Below are positions 27,089 to 35,647 of a stretch of DNA of 64,000 nt, piece by piece; the stretch's first letter is position 1, and every line of letters begins with the position of its first letter. Made by a program: the position numbers and the translations under genes. Source of the stretch: RPRB01 sp035543115 (lineage in GTDB: Bacteria > Myxococcota > Myxococcia > Myxococcales > Myxococcaceae); the NCBI GenBank assembly GCA_035543115.1, contig DATKKF010000004.1, forward strand, positions 62,001 through 126,000, given 5' to 3'. Below the pieces are notes generated by a model that was not told the origin of the DNA, did not search any database, and worked only from the letters and a program-made list of their open reading frames with translations.

Positions 27089-28884
27089 CGCCACACTCCG
27101 AACATCAAGAGCACCAGCGCTCCCACCACCACCGCCAGCGCGTAGTCGCGGGTGCGGCCGGTCTGCACCGGGCGGAGCGCCTGACCTGCCTCGAGCGTCC
27201 CCCAGCCGAGGCCGTTCATCAGCCCGTCGACCAGGTAGCGGTCCACCCAGCGGAGCGCCCCCCCGAGCGGGAGCAGGAGCCCGCGGTAGCCGAAGGCCCA
27301 GGTCCGGTCGATGATCGAGCCCCGGTCCAGGGCAGCGATCGTGCCGGCCAGCGGCGGCTCACCCCCGCGCGCGTAGATGACGAGGGACAGGGCGAGCCCG
27401 CCGAGCGCCGCGACCGCTGCCAGCACCGGCGTCAGGCCGAAGTGGAGGTGCATCTCCCCACCCAGGCCGTGGGCGAGCCAGGGGCCGAGCAGCCCTCCGG
27501 CCACGGTGGGCATGGCGAGCGCGAGCAGCGGACCGGTCATCACCGGGGGCGACTCGTGCGCGTGCGCGGCCGCGCCGGAGGGCTTGCCCAGGAAGGTCAG
27601 CACCAGCACCCGCCCCATGTAGAACGCGGTCAGGAACGCGGTGGCCAGCAGGAGCGCCCAGGGCACCCACCCTGCCCTGCCCTCCACCGCGGTGAGGATG
27701 GCGTCCTTGGAGGCGAATCCGGCGAACGGCGGAACCCCGGCCAGCGAGAGCGCTCCGGCGGCGAAGGTGATGGCGGTCACCGGCATCTTCCGGCCGAGGC
27801 CGCCCATGTCGGTCAAGGAGTTCGAGTGGACGGCGTGGATGACGCTCCCCGCGCCGAGGAAGAGCAGCGCCTTGAAGAAGGCGTGCGTCCCGAGGTGGAA
27901 GTACCCGGCGAAGGCCGAGCCCGCGCCCAGCGCTGCGATCATGAAGCCGAGCTGCGAGCAGGTGGAATAGGCCAGCACGCGCTTGATGTCGTTCTGCACC
28001 AGCCCCAGGAGGGCGGCGAAGACGGCAGTGATGGTCCCCACCCAGAGCATCCCGCCCTGGACCCAGTGCGCCTGGGCAAAGAGCGGATCCGCCCGGACCA
28101 CGAGATAGACGCCGGCGGCGACCATCGTCGCCGCGTGGAGCAGGGCGGAGACCGGGGTCGGGCCCTCCATCGCGTCGGGGAGCCACACGTGCAGCGGGAA
28201 CTGGGCCGACTTGCCCATCACCGCGAGGAAGATCAGCGCCGCGGTCGCCTCGGCCACCTCGGGGCGCAGCGCCACGTCCCAGGAGAACGCCCCGGTTCGT
28301 GCGTACAGCAGGAGCAGCGCGAACAGGAAGCCCATGTCCGCGAGCTTCGTCATCCAGAACGCCTTCACCGCCGCCCGCGCCGCGCTCGGGCGGTCGAAGT
28401 AGAAGCCGATGAGGAGGTAGCTGACCAGGCCGACCAGCTCCCACCCGGCGAACGCCTGGAGCAGGTCCGGTGCCAGCACCAGGGTGTTCATGCTGAAGAG
28501 GAACAGGGCGTGGTAGGCGAAGTAGCGCCCGTAGGAGCGCGGCGTCTCCTCGTGCATGTAGGCGATCGAGTAGACCTGCACCGCCAGCGCGACCAGGCAC
28601 ACCACCGCCAGCATCGGGATGGAGACCGCGTCGAGGCGGACCCCGATCTGGCCGAGTCCCCGGCCCTGCACCACCATCCAGGGCACGGTGGCGCGGATCG
28701 CCCGGCCGGCCAGGTCCTGCGTCAGGAGAACCCCCGCCGCGCCCGTCGCCAGCAGGCTTCCGAGGATGGTGAGCGTCGCTGCGGGAGCGCCGCGGTGGCG
28801 CAGCGCGGGAATGAGCACCGAGAGGAGCGCCGCGGCCAGAGGAGCGGCGAGCGTCACCAGCGCAAGGACGACGGAGGGGCTCAT
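27085..28884 (-). CDS. nuoL: NADH-quinone oxidoreductase-type proton-pumping subunit L
   Basis: The 599-residue protein is the terminal antiporter-like subunit. It has FAGWELVGLVSYLLIGFYFDRPSAA, FPLHVWLPDAMEGPTPVSALLHAATMVAAGVYLVVR and the C-terminal stretch expected for the lateral helix. The ATG overlaps the nuoK stop by four bases. With M and N it makes up the proton-translocating arm. Confidence 0.97.
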   Translation of the reverse strand: MSPSVVLALVTLAAPLAAALLSVLIPALRHRGAPAATLTILGSLLATGAAGVLLTQDLAGRAIRATVPWMVVQGRGLGQIGVRLDAVSIPMLAVVCLVALAVQVYSIAYMHEETPRSYGRYFAYHALFLFSMNTLVLAPDLLQAFAGWELVGLVSYLLIGFYFDRPSAARAAVKAFWMTKLADMGFLFALLLLYARTGAFSWDVALRPEVAEATAALIFLAVMGKSAQFPLHVWLPDAMEGPTPVSALLHAATMVAAGVYLVVRADPLFAQAHWVQGGMLWVGTITAVFAALLGLVQNDIKRVLAYSTCSQLGFMIAALGAGSAFAGYFHLGTHAFFKALLFLGAGSVIHAVHSNSLTDMGGLGRKMPVTAITFAAGALSLAGVPPFAGFASKDAILTAVEGRAGWVPWALLLATAFLTAFYMGRVLVLTFLGKPSGAAAHAHESPPVMTGPLLALAMPTVAGGLLGPWLAHGLGGEMHLHFGLTPVLAAVAALGGLALSLVIYARGGEPPLAGTIAALDRGSIIDRTWAFGYRGLLLPLGGALRWVDRYLVDGLMNGLGWGTLEAGQALRPVQTGRTRDYALAVVVGALVLLMFGVWR

Positions 28885-29177
28885 CCCTTGGCCTCGCTCG
28901 CCATCTCGAGCAGTGTGTCCCCGTGCCGGCGGTAGAAGAGCAGCACCAGGGCGAGGCCGACCGCGACCTCGGCCACGGTGATGGCCAGGGCGAAGAGGAC
29001 CAGCGGGTGCCCCGGCGCACCGCCGTACCGGGCGAAGGCGACGAAGACCAGGTTCGCGGCGTTGGCCATCACCTCGATGGAGAGCAGGAGTGCCACCGCC
29101 TGGCGCCGGGTGACCAGACCGTAGATGCCCAGGCTGAACAGCGCGGTGGCCACCAGGAGGAGCGCGCGGAGGGTCAC
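28881..29177 (-). CDS. nuoK: NADH-quinone oxidoreductase-type subunit K
   Basis: The 98-residue protein has three hydrophobic helices and the conserved glutamates in LLLSIEVMANAANLVFVAF and AITVAEVAVGLALVLLFYR. These lie in the proton path linking quinone reduction to pumping. It starts with GTG at 29177 overlapping the nuoJ stop (GTGA). Confidence 0.95.
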   Translation of the reverse strand: MTLRALLLVATALFSLGIYGLVTRRQAVALLLSIEVMANAANLVFVAFARYGGAPGHPLVLFALAITVAEVAVGLALVLLFYRRHGDTLLEMASEAKG

Positions 29178-29725
29178 GGCACGCTCCCTTCCCGGAGATT
29201 GACTCCATCCGCGGGCTCGGCCGCGTCGGGCGACGGGTCGCGGCGGCGGGCGAGCACCACCGCGCTGATGATGGCGGCGAGGAGAAGGACCGAGGCCACC
29301 TCGAAGGCGATCAGGTAGCGGTCCAGCAGCGCCATCGCCAGGTCCTGGGTGGACGGCGTCTCGACCGGGGTGAAGGACGAGAGGTCGGTCCGGACGATGG
29401 CGGAGGCGACCACTCCGAAGAAGGCCAGGGCCAGCACGGCACCGCGGACCCGGTTGGCACCGTCGATGGCGACGGTCGTCCCTTCGTGCTTCCGGGTGAC
29501 CATCACCCCGAACACCATCAGCGTCACCACCCCACCCACGTAGGTGAGCACCTGGACACCTGCGAGGAAGGGCGCGTGGAGCAGCGCGTACAGCACCGCA
29601 GTCCCGAGCAGCGTCACCGCGAGCCAGAGGACTGCCCGGACCAGGTCCTTGCTGGTCACCACCCGGAGAGCCGGAAAGCCCACCAGGAAGAATGCGAGGA
29701 TCCCGAAGCCCAGCTCGGCCGTCAC
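29174..29725 (-). CDS. nuoJ: NADH-quinone oxidoreductase-type subunit J
   Basis: The 183-residue protein has about five membrane helices. The conserved LTYVGGVVTLMVFGVM segment corresponds to the helix with the pi-bulge region in NuoJ. It starts with GTG at 29725 overlapping the nuoI stop by four bases. It sits in the membrane arm next to NuoK and NuoA. Confidence 0.94.
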   Translation of the reverse strand: MTAELGFGILAFFLVGFPALRVVTSKDLVRAVLWLAVTLLGTAVLYALLHAPFLAGVQVLTYVGGVVTLMVFGVMVTRKHEGTTVAIDGANRVRGAVLALAFFGVVASAIVRTDLSSFTPVETPSTQDLAMALLDRYLIAFEVASVLLLAAIISAVVLARRRDPSPDAAEPADGVNLREGSVP

Positions 29726-30522
29726 GGAGTGCCCTCCCCGGTCGAGCCGGGCGGTGTCGAGCCACGCTCGGCGGCCGAGGCCGCCGGGGCGGTCGCGCCG
29801 GTCTCACCGGACGCACTCTGGCCGGACGCGGACGCCGGGACCGACGCGGCCGGGCTCGCTGTCCCGACCGGGGCGGGAGCAGTGACCGGGGGAGTCGATG
29901 AGCCCGATGCGGTGGTTGACGACCCCGACGCGAGAGGACTCGCCACCACCGGTGCTGCGGCGCGAGCGCTCGCTTCAGCCGCCGTCGGGGCGCCTGCTGC
30001 CGGCGCTCCCGCGGGGGCCGCGGCCTTCGGAGGCTTCGGCGGCGTCTGCATCGCGTTCAGCCGGGTGGCATCGCCCCACGCCCGGTGCTTCGCCTTCTCG
30101 TTGGCGTAGAGCTTCGCCATGGTGAGCACCAGGTCCTCCCGTCCGAAGGCGGGCAGCTCGGGCTCACGGGTCATCACGATGGCGTCGGTCGGACAGACCT
30201 GGACGCAGAGCTCGCAGTAGATGCAGGCGTTCAGGTCGAGCACGAAGTCGTCGGCGTAGCCGCGCTTCTTCCCGGTGATGGGCGACTCGCGCTTGCCGCC
30301 CGCCTTGATGGAGATGACCTCCGAGGGGCAGATGCGCTCGCACTGCAGGCACCCGATGCACGCCTCGTCCCCGTCCTCCTCGTGGAGCAGGGCAAAGCTC
30401 GCCCGGTAGCGCTCGGCGCGGGGCCGGATGACGTCCGGGAATTCCACCGTCACGGGCCTGCGAAAGACGTTGCTGAAGGTCACGGCCAGCGCGCGGGCGG
30501 CGGTGACGAAGTAGCTCTTCAC
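29722..30522 (-). CDS. nuoI: NADH-quinone oxidoreductase-type iron-sulfur subunit I with a long low-complexity tail
   Basis: The 266-residue protein has two [4Fe-4S] motifs, CIGCLQCERICP (Cys55-65) and CIYCELCVQVCP (Cys100-110), which carry clusters N6a and N6b. These lead electrons to NuoB. The NuoI fold ends near residue 155. A tail of about 110 residues follows that is almost only Ala, Pro, Ser, Thr and Gly, which is unusual for this subunit. It starts with GTG at 30522 overlapping the nuoH stop. Without NuoEFG, this subunit is the likely electron entry point, for example from ferredoxin. Confidence 0.93.
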   Translation of the reverse strand: MKSYFVTAARALAVTFSNVFRRPVTVEFPDVIRPRAERYRASFALLHEEDGDEACIGCLQCERICPSEVISIKAGGKRESPITGKKRGYADDFVLDLNACIYCELCVQVCPTDAIVMTREPELPAFGREDLVLTMAKLYANEKAKHRAWGDATRLNAMQTPPKPPKAAAPAGAPAAGAPTAAEASARAAAPVVASPLASGSSTTASGSSTPPVTAPAPVGTASPAASVPASASGQSASGETGATAPAASAAERGSTPPGSTGEGTP

Positions 30523-31487
30523 CGAGACACCACCCAGGCGGCGGAGGCGCCCACCAGGAGCACGCTCGCGGGCACCAGGTACTTCCAGCACAGCCCCATC
30601 AGCTGGTCCGACCGGAACCGGAGCAGCGACCAGCGAATCCAGTACACCGCCGTGAAGAGGAGCAGCGTCTTCAGCACCATCCAGTGCAGACCCGGCCAGA
30701 AGGGGCCATCCCAGCCGCCGAGGAAGAGCGCCGCGCCCACCGCCGAGGCGACGATGGTGTGGATGTACTCGGCCATGTAGAAGAGCGCGAACTTCATCCC
30801 GGTGTACTCGGTGGTCACGCCGGCCACCAGCTCGCTCTCCGCCTCGGGGATGTCGAAGGGGATCCGGTTGGCCTCGGCGAGCATCGCCAGGAGGAAGATG
30901 CCGAACGCCGGGATGCCGATGAAGAAGGGCCACACCACGAACCAGTGATGGTCGGCCTGCTCCTGCACGATGGCCCCGAACCGCATCGAGCCGGAGAGGA
31001 TGATCGGCACCATCGCCGAGAGCAGCAGCGGCACCTCGTAGGAGATGGACTGGGCCACGGCGCGCATCCCGCCGAGGAGGGCCAGCTTGTTGTTGCTCGA
31101 CCACCCTGCCCCGAAGATCGGCAGCACGGTCACCGCGCCGATGGCCAGGATGTAGAGCACGCCCACGTCCAGGTCGGAGGCGACCACCGTCGGCGAGAAC
31201 GGGACCACCGCCGCGGCGCCCAGGGCGGCCAGGGCGGCAAGCGGCGGCACCAGGTTGAAGATGGCCGCGTCGGCCTTCTCCGGGACGATGTCCTCCTTCT
31301 GGAGGAGCTTGAGGAGGTCGGCCACCGGCTGGAGCAGGCCCGAGGGCCCCACCATCGTCGGACCGAGCCGGGTCTGGAGCCGGGCGGCGAACTTTCGCTC
31401 GAACCACAGCGCCATCGCCGTCGCGGTGAGCACCACGGTCACGATGAGCACCGAGTACACCGCCCCGTGGACGAGGCCCTCGCTCAC
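30519..31487 (-). CDS. nuoH: NADH-quinone oxidoreductase-type subunit H
   Basis: The 322-residue membrane protein has the conserved FERKFAARLQTRLGPTMVGPSGLLQPVADLLKLLQKEDIVP, the acidic loop EANRIPFDIPEAESELVAGVTTEYTGMKFALF and the matching helices. It forms part of the quinone-binding chamber next to NuoB and NuoD. It starts with GTG at 31487 overlapping the nuoD stop by four bases. Confidence 0.96.
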   Translation of the reverse strand: MSEGLVHGAVYSVLIVTVVLTATAMALWFERKFAARLQTRLGPTMVGPSGLLQPVADLLKLLQKEDIVPEKADAAIFNLVPPLAALAALGAAAVVPFSPTVVASDLDVGVLYILAIGAVTVLPIFGAGWSSNNKLALLGGMRAVAQSISYEVPLLLSAMVPIILSGSMRFGAIVQEQADHHWFVVWPFFIGIPAFGIFLLAMLAEANRIPFDIPEAESELVAGVTTEYTGMKFALFYMAEYIHTIVASAVGAALFLGGWDGPFWPGLHWMVLKTLLLFTAVYWIRWSLLRFRSDQLMGLCWKYLVPASVLLVGASAAWVVSR

Positions 31488-32674
31488 CGATCCACCTCGC
31501 CCATGATCGGGTCCACCGAGCCGAGGATCGCCACCGCGTCGCTCACCGTGCCTCCGGGAATGATGTACGGAAGGGCCGAGAGCGCGTGCAGGCTCGGTGG
31601 CCGGATCTTCAATCGGTACGGGAACTGGGTGCCGTCGGAGACGAGGTACGTCCCGAGCTCGCCGCGCGGCGTCTCGATCGCCACGTAGACCTGGCCCGGG
31701 GGAATCTTGGTCTGCACCGGGAGCTTCACCGGCTTGCCCGAGTTGATACTGCCCTCCGGAACCGCATCCACCATCTCCCTCACCAGGCGCACGCTCTCGC
31801 GCAGCTCGCCGAGCCGCACCTGCGCCCGGGCCAGGCAGTCTCCGCCCGGCGCGGTGACCACGTTCACCTTCACCTCGTCGTAGGCGTGGAACGGAGCATC
31901 GCGCCGGAGGTCATGGTCCACGCCGCAGGCCCGGAGGACGGGACCGGTGATGCCCAGCTCGAGCGCGAGGTCCGCGTCCAGCTTCCCCACTCCGATGGTC
32001 CGGTCGAGGAAGATGCGGTTCTCCAGCGTCATCGCCTCGTACTCGTCGATGCGGGGGCCGATGATGTCGAGCGCCGCGTGGACCTTGGCGCTCCAGCCCC
32101 CGGGCAGGTCGTGCCGGTTCCCGCCCAGGGTGTGGGTGTTGTAGTGGAAGCGCGCCCCGGTGACCTCCTCGAAGAGGTCCAGCACCAGCTCCCGCTCGCG
32201 AAAGCAATGGAGGAACACCGTCGACCCGCCGCCCAGCGCTCCGCCGAGGTCGAGGGCGAAGGTTCCGAGCCATAGGAGATGTGAGGCGATCCGCTGCAGC
32301 TCGGCGAAGAGGGTCCGCATCCACCGCGCCCGGCGCGGGACCTCGAGCTTGAGGGCAGCCTCGAAGGCCATGTTCAGCGCCTGCTCGTTGGTCATCGGCG
32401 CGACGTAGTCGTTCTTGTCGACGATGGGGGTGATCTGCACGTAGGCCAGCGTCTCGCAGAGCTTCTCCACCGCCCGGTGCAGGTAACCCACGTGGGGGAC
32501 GACCTTCACCACCCTCTCCCCGTCCAGGTAGAGGTCCATCCGGAAGACGCCGTGCGTGGATGGGTGCTGCGGCCCGAAGTGGAGGAGCATCAGCTCCCCC
32601 TCGGGGTCGTAGGTGTCGATCGAGAGGTGCGGATCGACGCGCCGGGTGATCTGCACCGTCCTCAATGCGGTCAT
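31484..32674 (-). CDS. nuoD: NADH-quinone oxidoreductase-type 49-kDa subunit D
   Basis: The 396-residue protein is related to the large subunit of [NiFe] hydrogenases without their metal cysteines. HFGPQHPSTHGVFR holds the quinone-site histidine, and VGYLHRAVEKL, MTNEQALNMAFE and the C-terminal VAILGSVDPIMGEVDR are all present. It is a separate gene rather than the NuoCD fusion of E. coli. The ATG overlaps the stop of nuoBC. Confidence 0.97.
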   Translation of the reverse strand: MTALRTVQITRRVDPHLSIDTYDPEGELMLLHFGPQHPSTHGVFRMDLYLDGERVVKVVPHVGYLHRAVEKLCETLAYVQITPIVDKNDYVAPMTNEQALNMAFEAALKLEVPRRARWMRTLFAELQRIASHLLWLGTFALDLGGALGGGSTVFLHCFRERELVLDLFEEVTGARFHYNTHTLGGNRHDLPGGWSAKVHAALDIIGPRIDEYEAMTLENRIFLDRTIGVGKLDADLALELGITGPVLRACGVDHDLRRDAPFHAYDEVKVNVVTAPGGDCLARAQVRLGELRESVRLVREMVDAVPEGSINSGKPVKLPVQTKIPPGQVYVAIETPRGELGTYLVSDGTQFPYRLKIRPPSLHALSALPYIIPGGTVSDAVAILGSVDPIMGEVDR

Positions 32675-33855
32675 CGCCAGGGCGCGTACGGGAGGTTGGC
32701 CGGCAGATCCCGCCGGAGCGGGTGGCGGTCGTAGTTCTCGGGCATCATCAACCGGCGCAGGTCCGGGTGGTCGGCGAACACCACGCCCACCAGGTCGAAC
32801 TGCTCGCGCTCCTGCCAGTCCGCGCCGGCGAAGAGCGGCACCAGCGACGCGACCGGCTCACCCGGCGCGAGCCGGACGGCCCAGGTGGCCACCCGCGAGC
32901 CGGCGCCCACAGTGCGGAGGAGGTAGCTCACCTCGAAGTGCTCGAGCTCGTCCGGGGCCTTGCCCTTGCGCCCGGTGCCCGGGATCCAGTGGGTGGCGAC
33001 GATGGAGACCAGCTGGCGGTACCCGCGCGTCTTGAGTCGGCCCGCGACCTCCAGGTGCCGGGACCCGGGGACGAGCGGAGGTCCGAGCTCCAAGGTCGCC
33101 GGGATGCCCAGCTCGCCGAGGACCGCCGGCAAGTCGGGTCCGGCGACGTTGGACGCGCGCTCCGCCGGGTCGGGCGCAAGCGAGGCGCGCACAGCGGGCG
33201 TCACCTCCACCTCAGTGGCGATGTCGGACGAGGCAATCTGCGCCTGGTCCATCTCCGCCGTCCGCTCGTGGTCGACCAGCCGCGGGATGGACGGCCGCGT
33301 GACGCGGAGCAGCTCGGGGTTGGGCTCGGGAACGACGCTCTCGCCCTTCCGGCTCTTGCGGATCTTCTCTTGCAGCCGGAGGAACCCGTGCATCAGCGCC
33401 TCCGGGTTCGGCGGGCAGCCCGGGACGTACACATCGACCGGGAGGAACGTGTCCACCCCCGGCACCACCGAATACAGGTTCCGGTAGAAGTCGCCGGAGA
33501 TCGCGCACGACCCCATGGCGATGCACCACTTGGGCTCGGGCATCTGGTCCCAGAGCTTCTTCACCCGGGGCGCCATCTTCACGGTGATGGTCCCGGCCAC
33601 CACCATCACGTCCGCCTGGCGCGGCGTGGCCCGGACGATGGTCCCCATCCGGTCGATGTCCACCCGGCTCGCGGCGGTGGCCATGAACTCGATGCCGCAG
33701 CAGCTGGTGGCCATCGGGAACACCCAGAGCGCGTTGCTCATCCCCCAGGTGAGCACCTGATCCAGCGCGGTGGTGGCCACGCTCAGGCCGGGCACGCTGA
33801 GGAGCGTCCGGTAGAGCGGATGCTCGAACGCCGCACCGTCGTCGACCGTCTTCAC
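32671..33855 (-). CDS. nuoBC: Fused NADH-quinone oxidoreductase-type subunits B and C
   Basis: The 394-residue protein joins two complex I subunits. Residues 1 to about 175 are NuoB, with all four N2-cluster cysteines (MATSCCGIEF, MGSCAISG and YVPGCPPNPEALMHG). An Ala/Glu/Pro-rich linker of about 60 residues follows. From about 235 the NuoC domain ends with EREQFDLVGVVFADHPDLRRLMMPENYDRHPLRRD. I see no stop codon or frame break between them. It starts with GTG at 33855 overlapping the nuoA stop. Confidence 0.95.
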   Translation of the reverse strand: MKTVDDGAAFEHPLYRTLLSVPGLSVATTALDQVLTWGMSNALWVFPMATSCCGIEFMATAASRVDIDRMGTIVRATPRQADVMVVAGTITVKMAPRVKKLWDQMPEPKWCIAMGSCAISGDFYRNLYSVVPGVDTFLPVDVYVPGCPPNPEALMHGFLRLQEKIRKSRKGESVVPEPNPELLRVTRPSIPRLVDHERTAEMDQAQIASSDIATEVEVTPAVRASLAPDPAERASNVAGPDLPAVLGELGIPATLELGPPLVPGSRHLEVAGRLKTRGYRQLVSIVATHWIPGTGRKGKAPDELEHFEVSYLLRTVGAGSRVATWAVRLAPGEPVASLVPLFAGADWQEREQFDLVGVVFADHPDLRRLMMPENYDRHPLRRDLPANLPYAPWR

Positions 33856-34211
33856 ACCCACTCCAGCGCTCCCTTCCGGATCGCCCAGGCCCAGCCGAGC
33901 ATCAGAACCCCGACGAACGTCCCCACCGCGACCAGGCCAGGGGTCCCCACCTCCCGGACGATGGTGCTCCAGGGGAGAATGAGCGCGGCCTCGATGTCGA
34001 AGAGGACGAAGAACAGGGCAACCACGTAGTAGCGGGCGTGGAAGCGCACCCAGGCCATGCCCCGGGGCGTCTCGCCGCACTCGTAGGTCTCGCGCTTGAG
34101 CGGGCTGTCGACGCGGGCGCGCACCCGGAGCAGCCGCGCCCCGACGAGCAGGCTGCCCACGGCGAGGAAGGAGACGGCGAGGAAGGCGAGGAGGGCGAGG
34201 CCCTGGGTCAT
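33852..34211 (-). CDS. nuoA: NADH-quinone oxidoreductase-type subunit A
   Basis: The 119-residue protein has three membrane helices and the conserved loop with the cysteine in KRETYECGETPRG, followed by RYYVVALFFVLFDIEAALILPW. It is the first nuo gene, 24 bases after the ferritin-like gene, and heads the run A-BC-D-H-I-J-K-L-M-N. Confidence 0.96.
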   Translation of the reverse strand: MTQGLALLAFLAVSFLAVGSLLVGARLLRVRARVDSPLKRETYECGETPRGMAWVRFHARYYVVALFFVLFDIEAALILPWSTIVREVGTPGLVAVGTFVGVLMLGWAWAIRKGALEWV

Positions 34212-34235
34212 GCATGAGCTCCCGAGGGGAACGTC

Positions 34236-34760
34236 CTACTGCGCGTTCGGGTCGTCCGCATAGGCCTCCGAATCGTCCGCCTTCTCCGGGCAGCGCGCCA
34301 GCTCGGCCTTCACCAACGACTGGTGGTGCACCTCCTCGTCCCGGAGCTCCTGGAACAGCGCCTTCAACTCGGGGTCCTTGACGCGAGGCACCGCCTCGCT
34401 GAAGAAGGCGTAAGCCTTGACCTCCGCGGCGAGCACCGTCTCCAGCGCCTGGCGCACCCCCATGAAGGCCCGTGCGTCGTCGTAGGCGGGAGCCTCCACG
34501 TCGAAGACCATCCGCCGCTCGACCGAGGAGGGGGCGTCCCCGAACATCGTCCGCCTCCGCTCGAGGAGCTCCCCGCGGTGACGCTCCTCGATGCGGGCCA
34601 TGCGGGAGAAGAAGTCGGCCACCTCCGGAGTGTCGTGTGTCGCCAGCTGCTCGGCGAACTCCCAGTAGCGGTCCCGGGCCTCCTCCTCGATGAGGACCGC
34701 CAGGTCGAGCGCGTCCCGGAGCGTCATGCGCTCGAAGTCAAAGCCGGCGATGGGACCCAT
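34236..34760 (-). CDS. Ferritin-like (rubrerythrin-type) di-iron protein
   Basis: The 174-residue four-helix protein has paired metal-ligand motifs: the Glu-rich EEEARDRY helix (residues 25-32), EERH at 58-61, E113 in AAEVKAYAF and DEEVHH at 141-146. There is no rubredoxin domain. Rubrerythrin-type proteins reduce peroxide or store iron. It lies between korB (14-base gap) and nuoA (24-base gap) on the same strand, so it is probably part of the kor-nuo transcript and may protect the oxygen-sensitive iron-sulfur enzymes. Confidence 0.82.
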   Translation of the reverse strand: MGPIAGFDFERMTLRDALDLAVLIEEEARDRYWEFAEQLATHDTPEVADFFSRMARIEERHRGELLERRRTMFGDAPSSVERRMVFDVEAPAYDDARAFMGVRQALETVLAAEVKAYAFFSEAVPRVKDPELKALFQELRDEEVHHQSLVKAELARCPEKADDSEAYADDPNAQ

Positions 34761-34774
34761 GGCGGTGCCCTCCT

Positions 34775-35647
34775 CTAGGTCTGCAGATATCGCTCGAGCA
34801 CCCGTGCCCGGGGCCGCGGCTCGCCCCGCTGGAGCTCGGCCTGGCGGTGGCGGATCAACGCATCGTACGTCGGGGGCGGATCGGGGTTCCGGTAGAACAC
34901 GCCGGTGTACAGCTCGGTTCCATAGGCCCGGGCAAGGTCGAGGGCCGCGAGCTGGTTCGCCGGGTCGTGCCCCAGGCTGCTCAGCGGCTTCATCCGCGCC
35001 TTGTGCGCCCGGAGCTGCTGCTCCTCCTCGCCGAACGTCACGCAGGGCGACTGGATGTTGACGAAGGAGAAGCCGGGGTAGCGGAGGGCCTCCTCGATGA
35101 GGGTGGTCATGCCCGGCATGTCGGCCGGGGTGGCCTGGGCCACGAAACCCGCGCCGTAGGCGAGCACGGTGAGCAGCGGGTTGATGGGCTGCTCGAGGCT
35201 CCCCATCGGGGAGGTCACCGTCTTCAGGCCGCGCGGCGACGTCGGCGACAGCTGCCCCTTGGTGAGCCCGTAGACCTGGTTGTCCATCACGAGATACGTC
35301 AGGTCCACGTTACGGCGGATGGCGTGCGGGACATGGCCCCCGCCGATGGAGAAGCCGTCTCCGTCCCCGCCGGCCACCACGACCAGGAGGTCGGGGTTGG
35401 CCAGCTTCACTCCCTGGGCAATGGGGAGCGCGCGGCCGTGCACGCTGTTGAAGCCGTAGGCGGTGGTGTAGCCGGGGATCCGGCTCGAGCAGCCGATGCC
35501 AGAGATGAAGGCGATCTCGTGCGGTGGCCGGCCGACCGCGCTCAGCGCCCGGTAGAGCGCCTGGAGGACGCCGTAGTCCCCGCAGCCGGGGCACCAGATG
35601 GGCTTGAGTGGGCTCTTGTAGTCGTTTGGGGCGAGGAACGAGTCCAT
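34775..35647 (-). CDS. korB: 2-oxoglutarate (2-oxoacid):ferredoxin oxidoreductase beta subunit
   Basis: The 290-residue protein carries the thiamine diphosphate site GGDGDGFSIGGGH and N of MDNQVYGLTKGQ. Cysteines in IWCPGCGDYGV, SGIGCSSRIPGY and NIQSPCVTFGE can bind one [4Fe-4S] cluster. With KorA it oxidises 2-oxoglutarate to succinyl-CoA and reduces ferredoxin, or runs in reverse. The start and the korA stop share one base (TGATG). 2-Oxoglutarate is the most likely substrate because of the TCA context, but other 2-oxoacids cannot be excluded. Confidence 0.93.
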   Translation of the reverse strand: MDSFLAPNDYKSPLKPIWCPGCGDYGVLQALYRALSAVGRPPHEIAFISGIGCSSRIPGYTTAYGFNSVHGRALPIAQGVKLANPDLLVVVAGGDGDGFSIGGGHVPHAIRRNVDLTYLVMDNQVYGLTKGQLSPTSPRGLKTVTSPMGSLEQPINPLLTVLAYGAGFVAQATPADMPGMTTLIEEALRYPGFSFVNIQSPCVTFGEEEQQLRAHKARMKPLSSLGHDPANQLAALDLARAYGTELYTGVFYRNPDPPPTYDALIRHRQAELQRGEPRPRARVLERYLQT

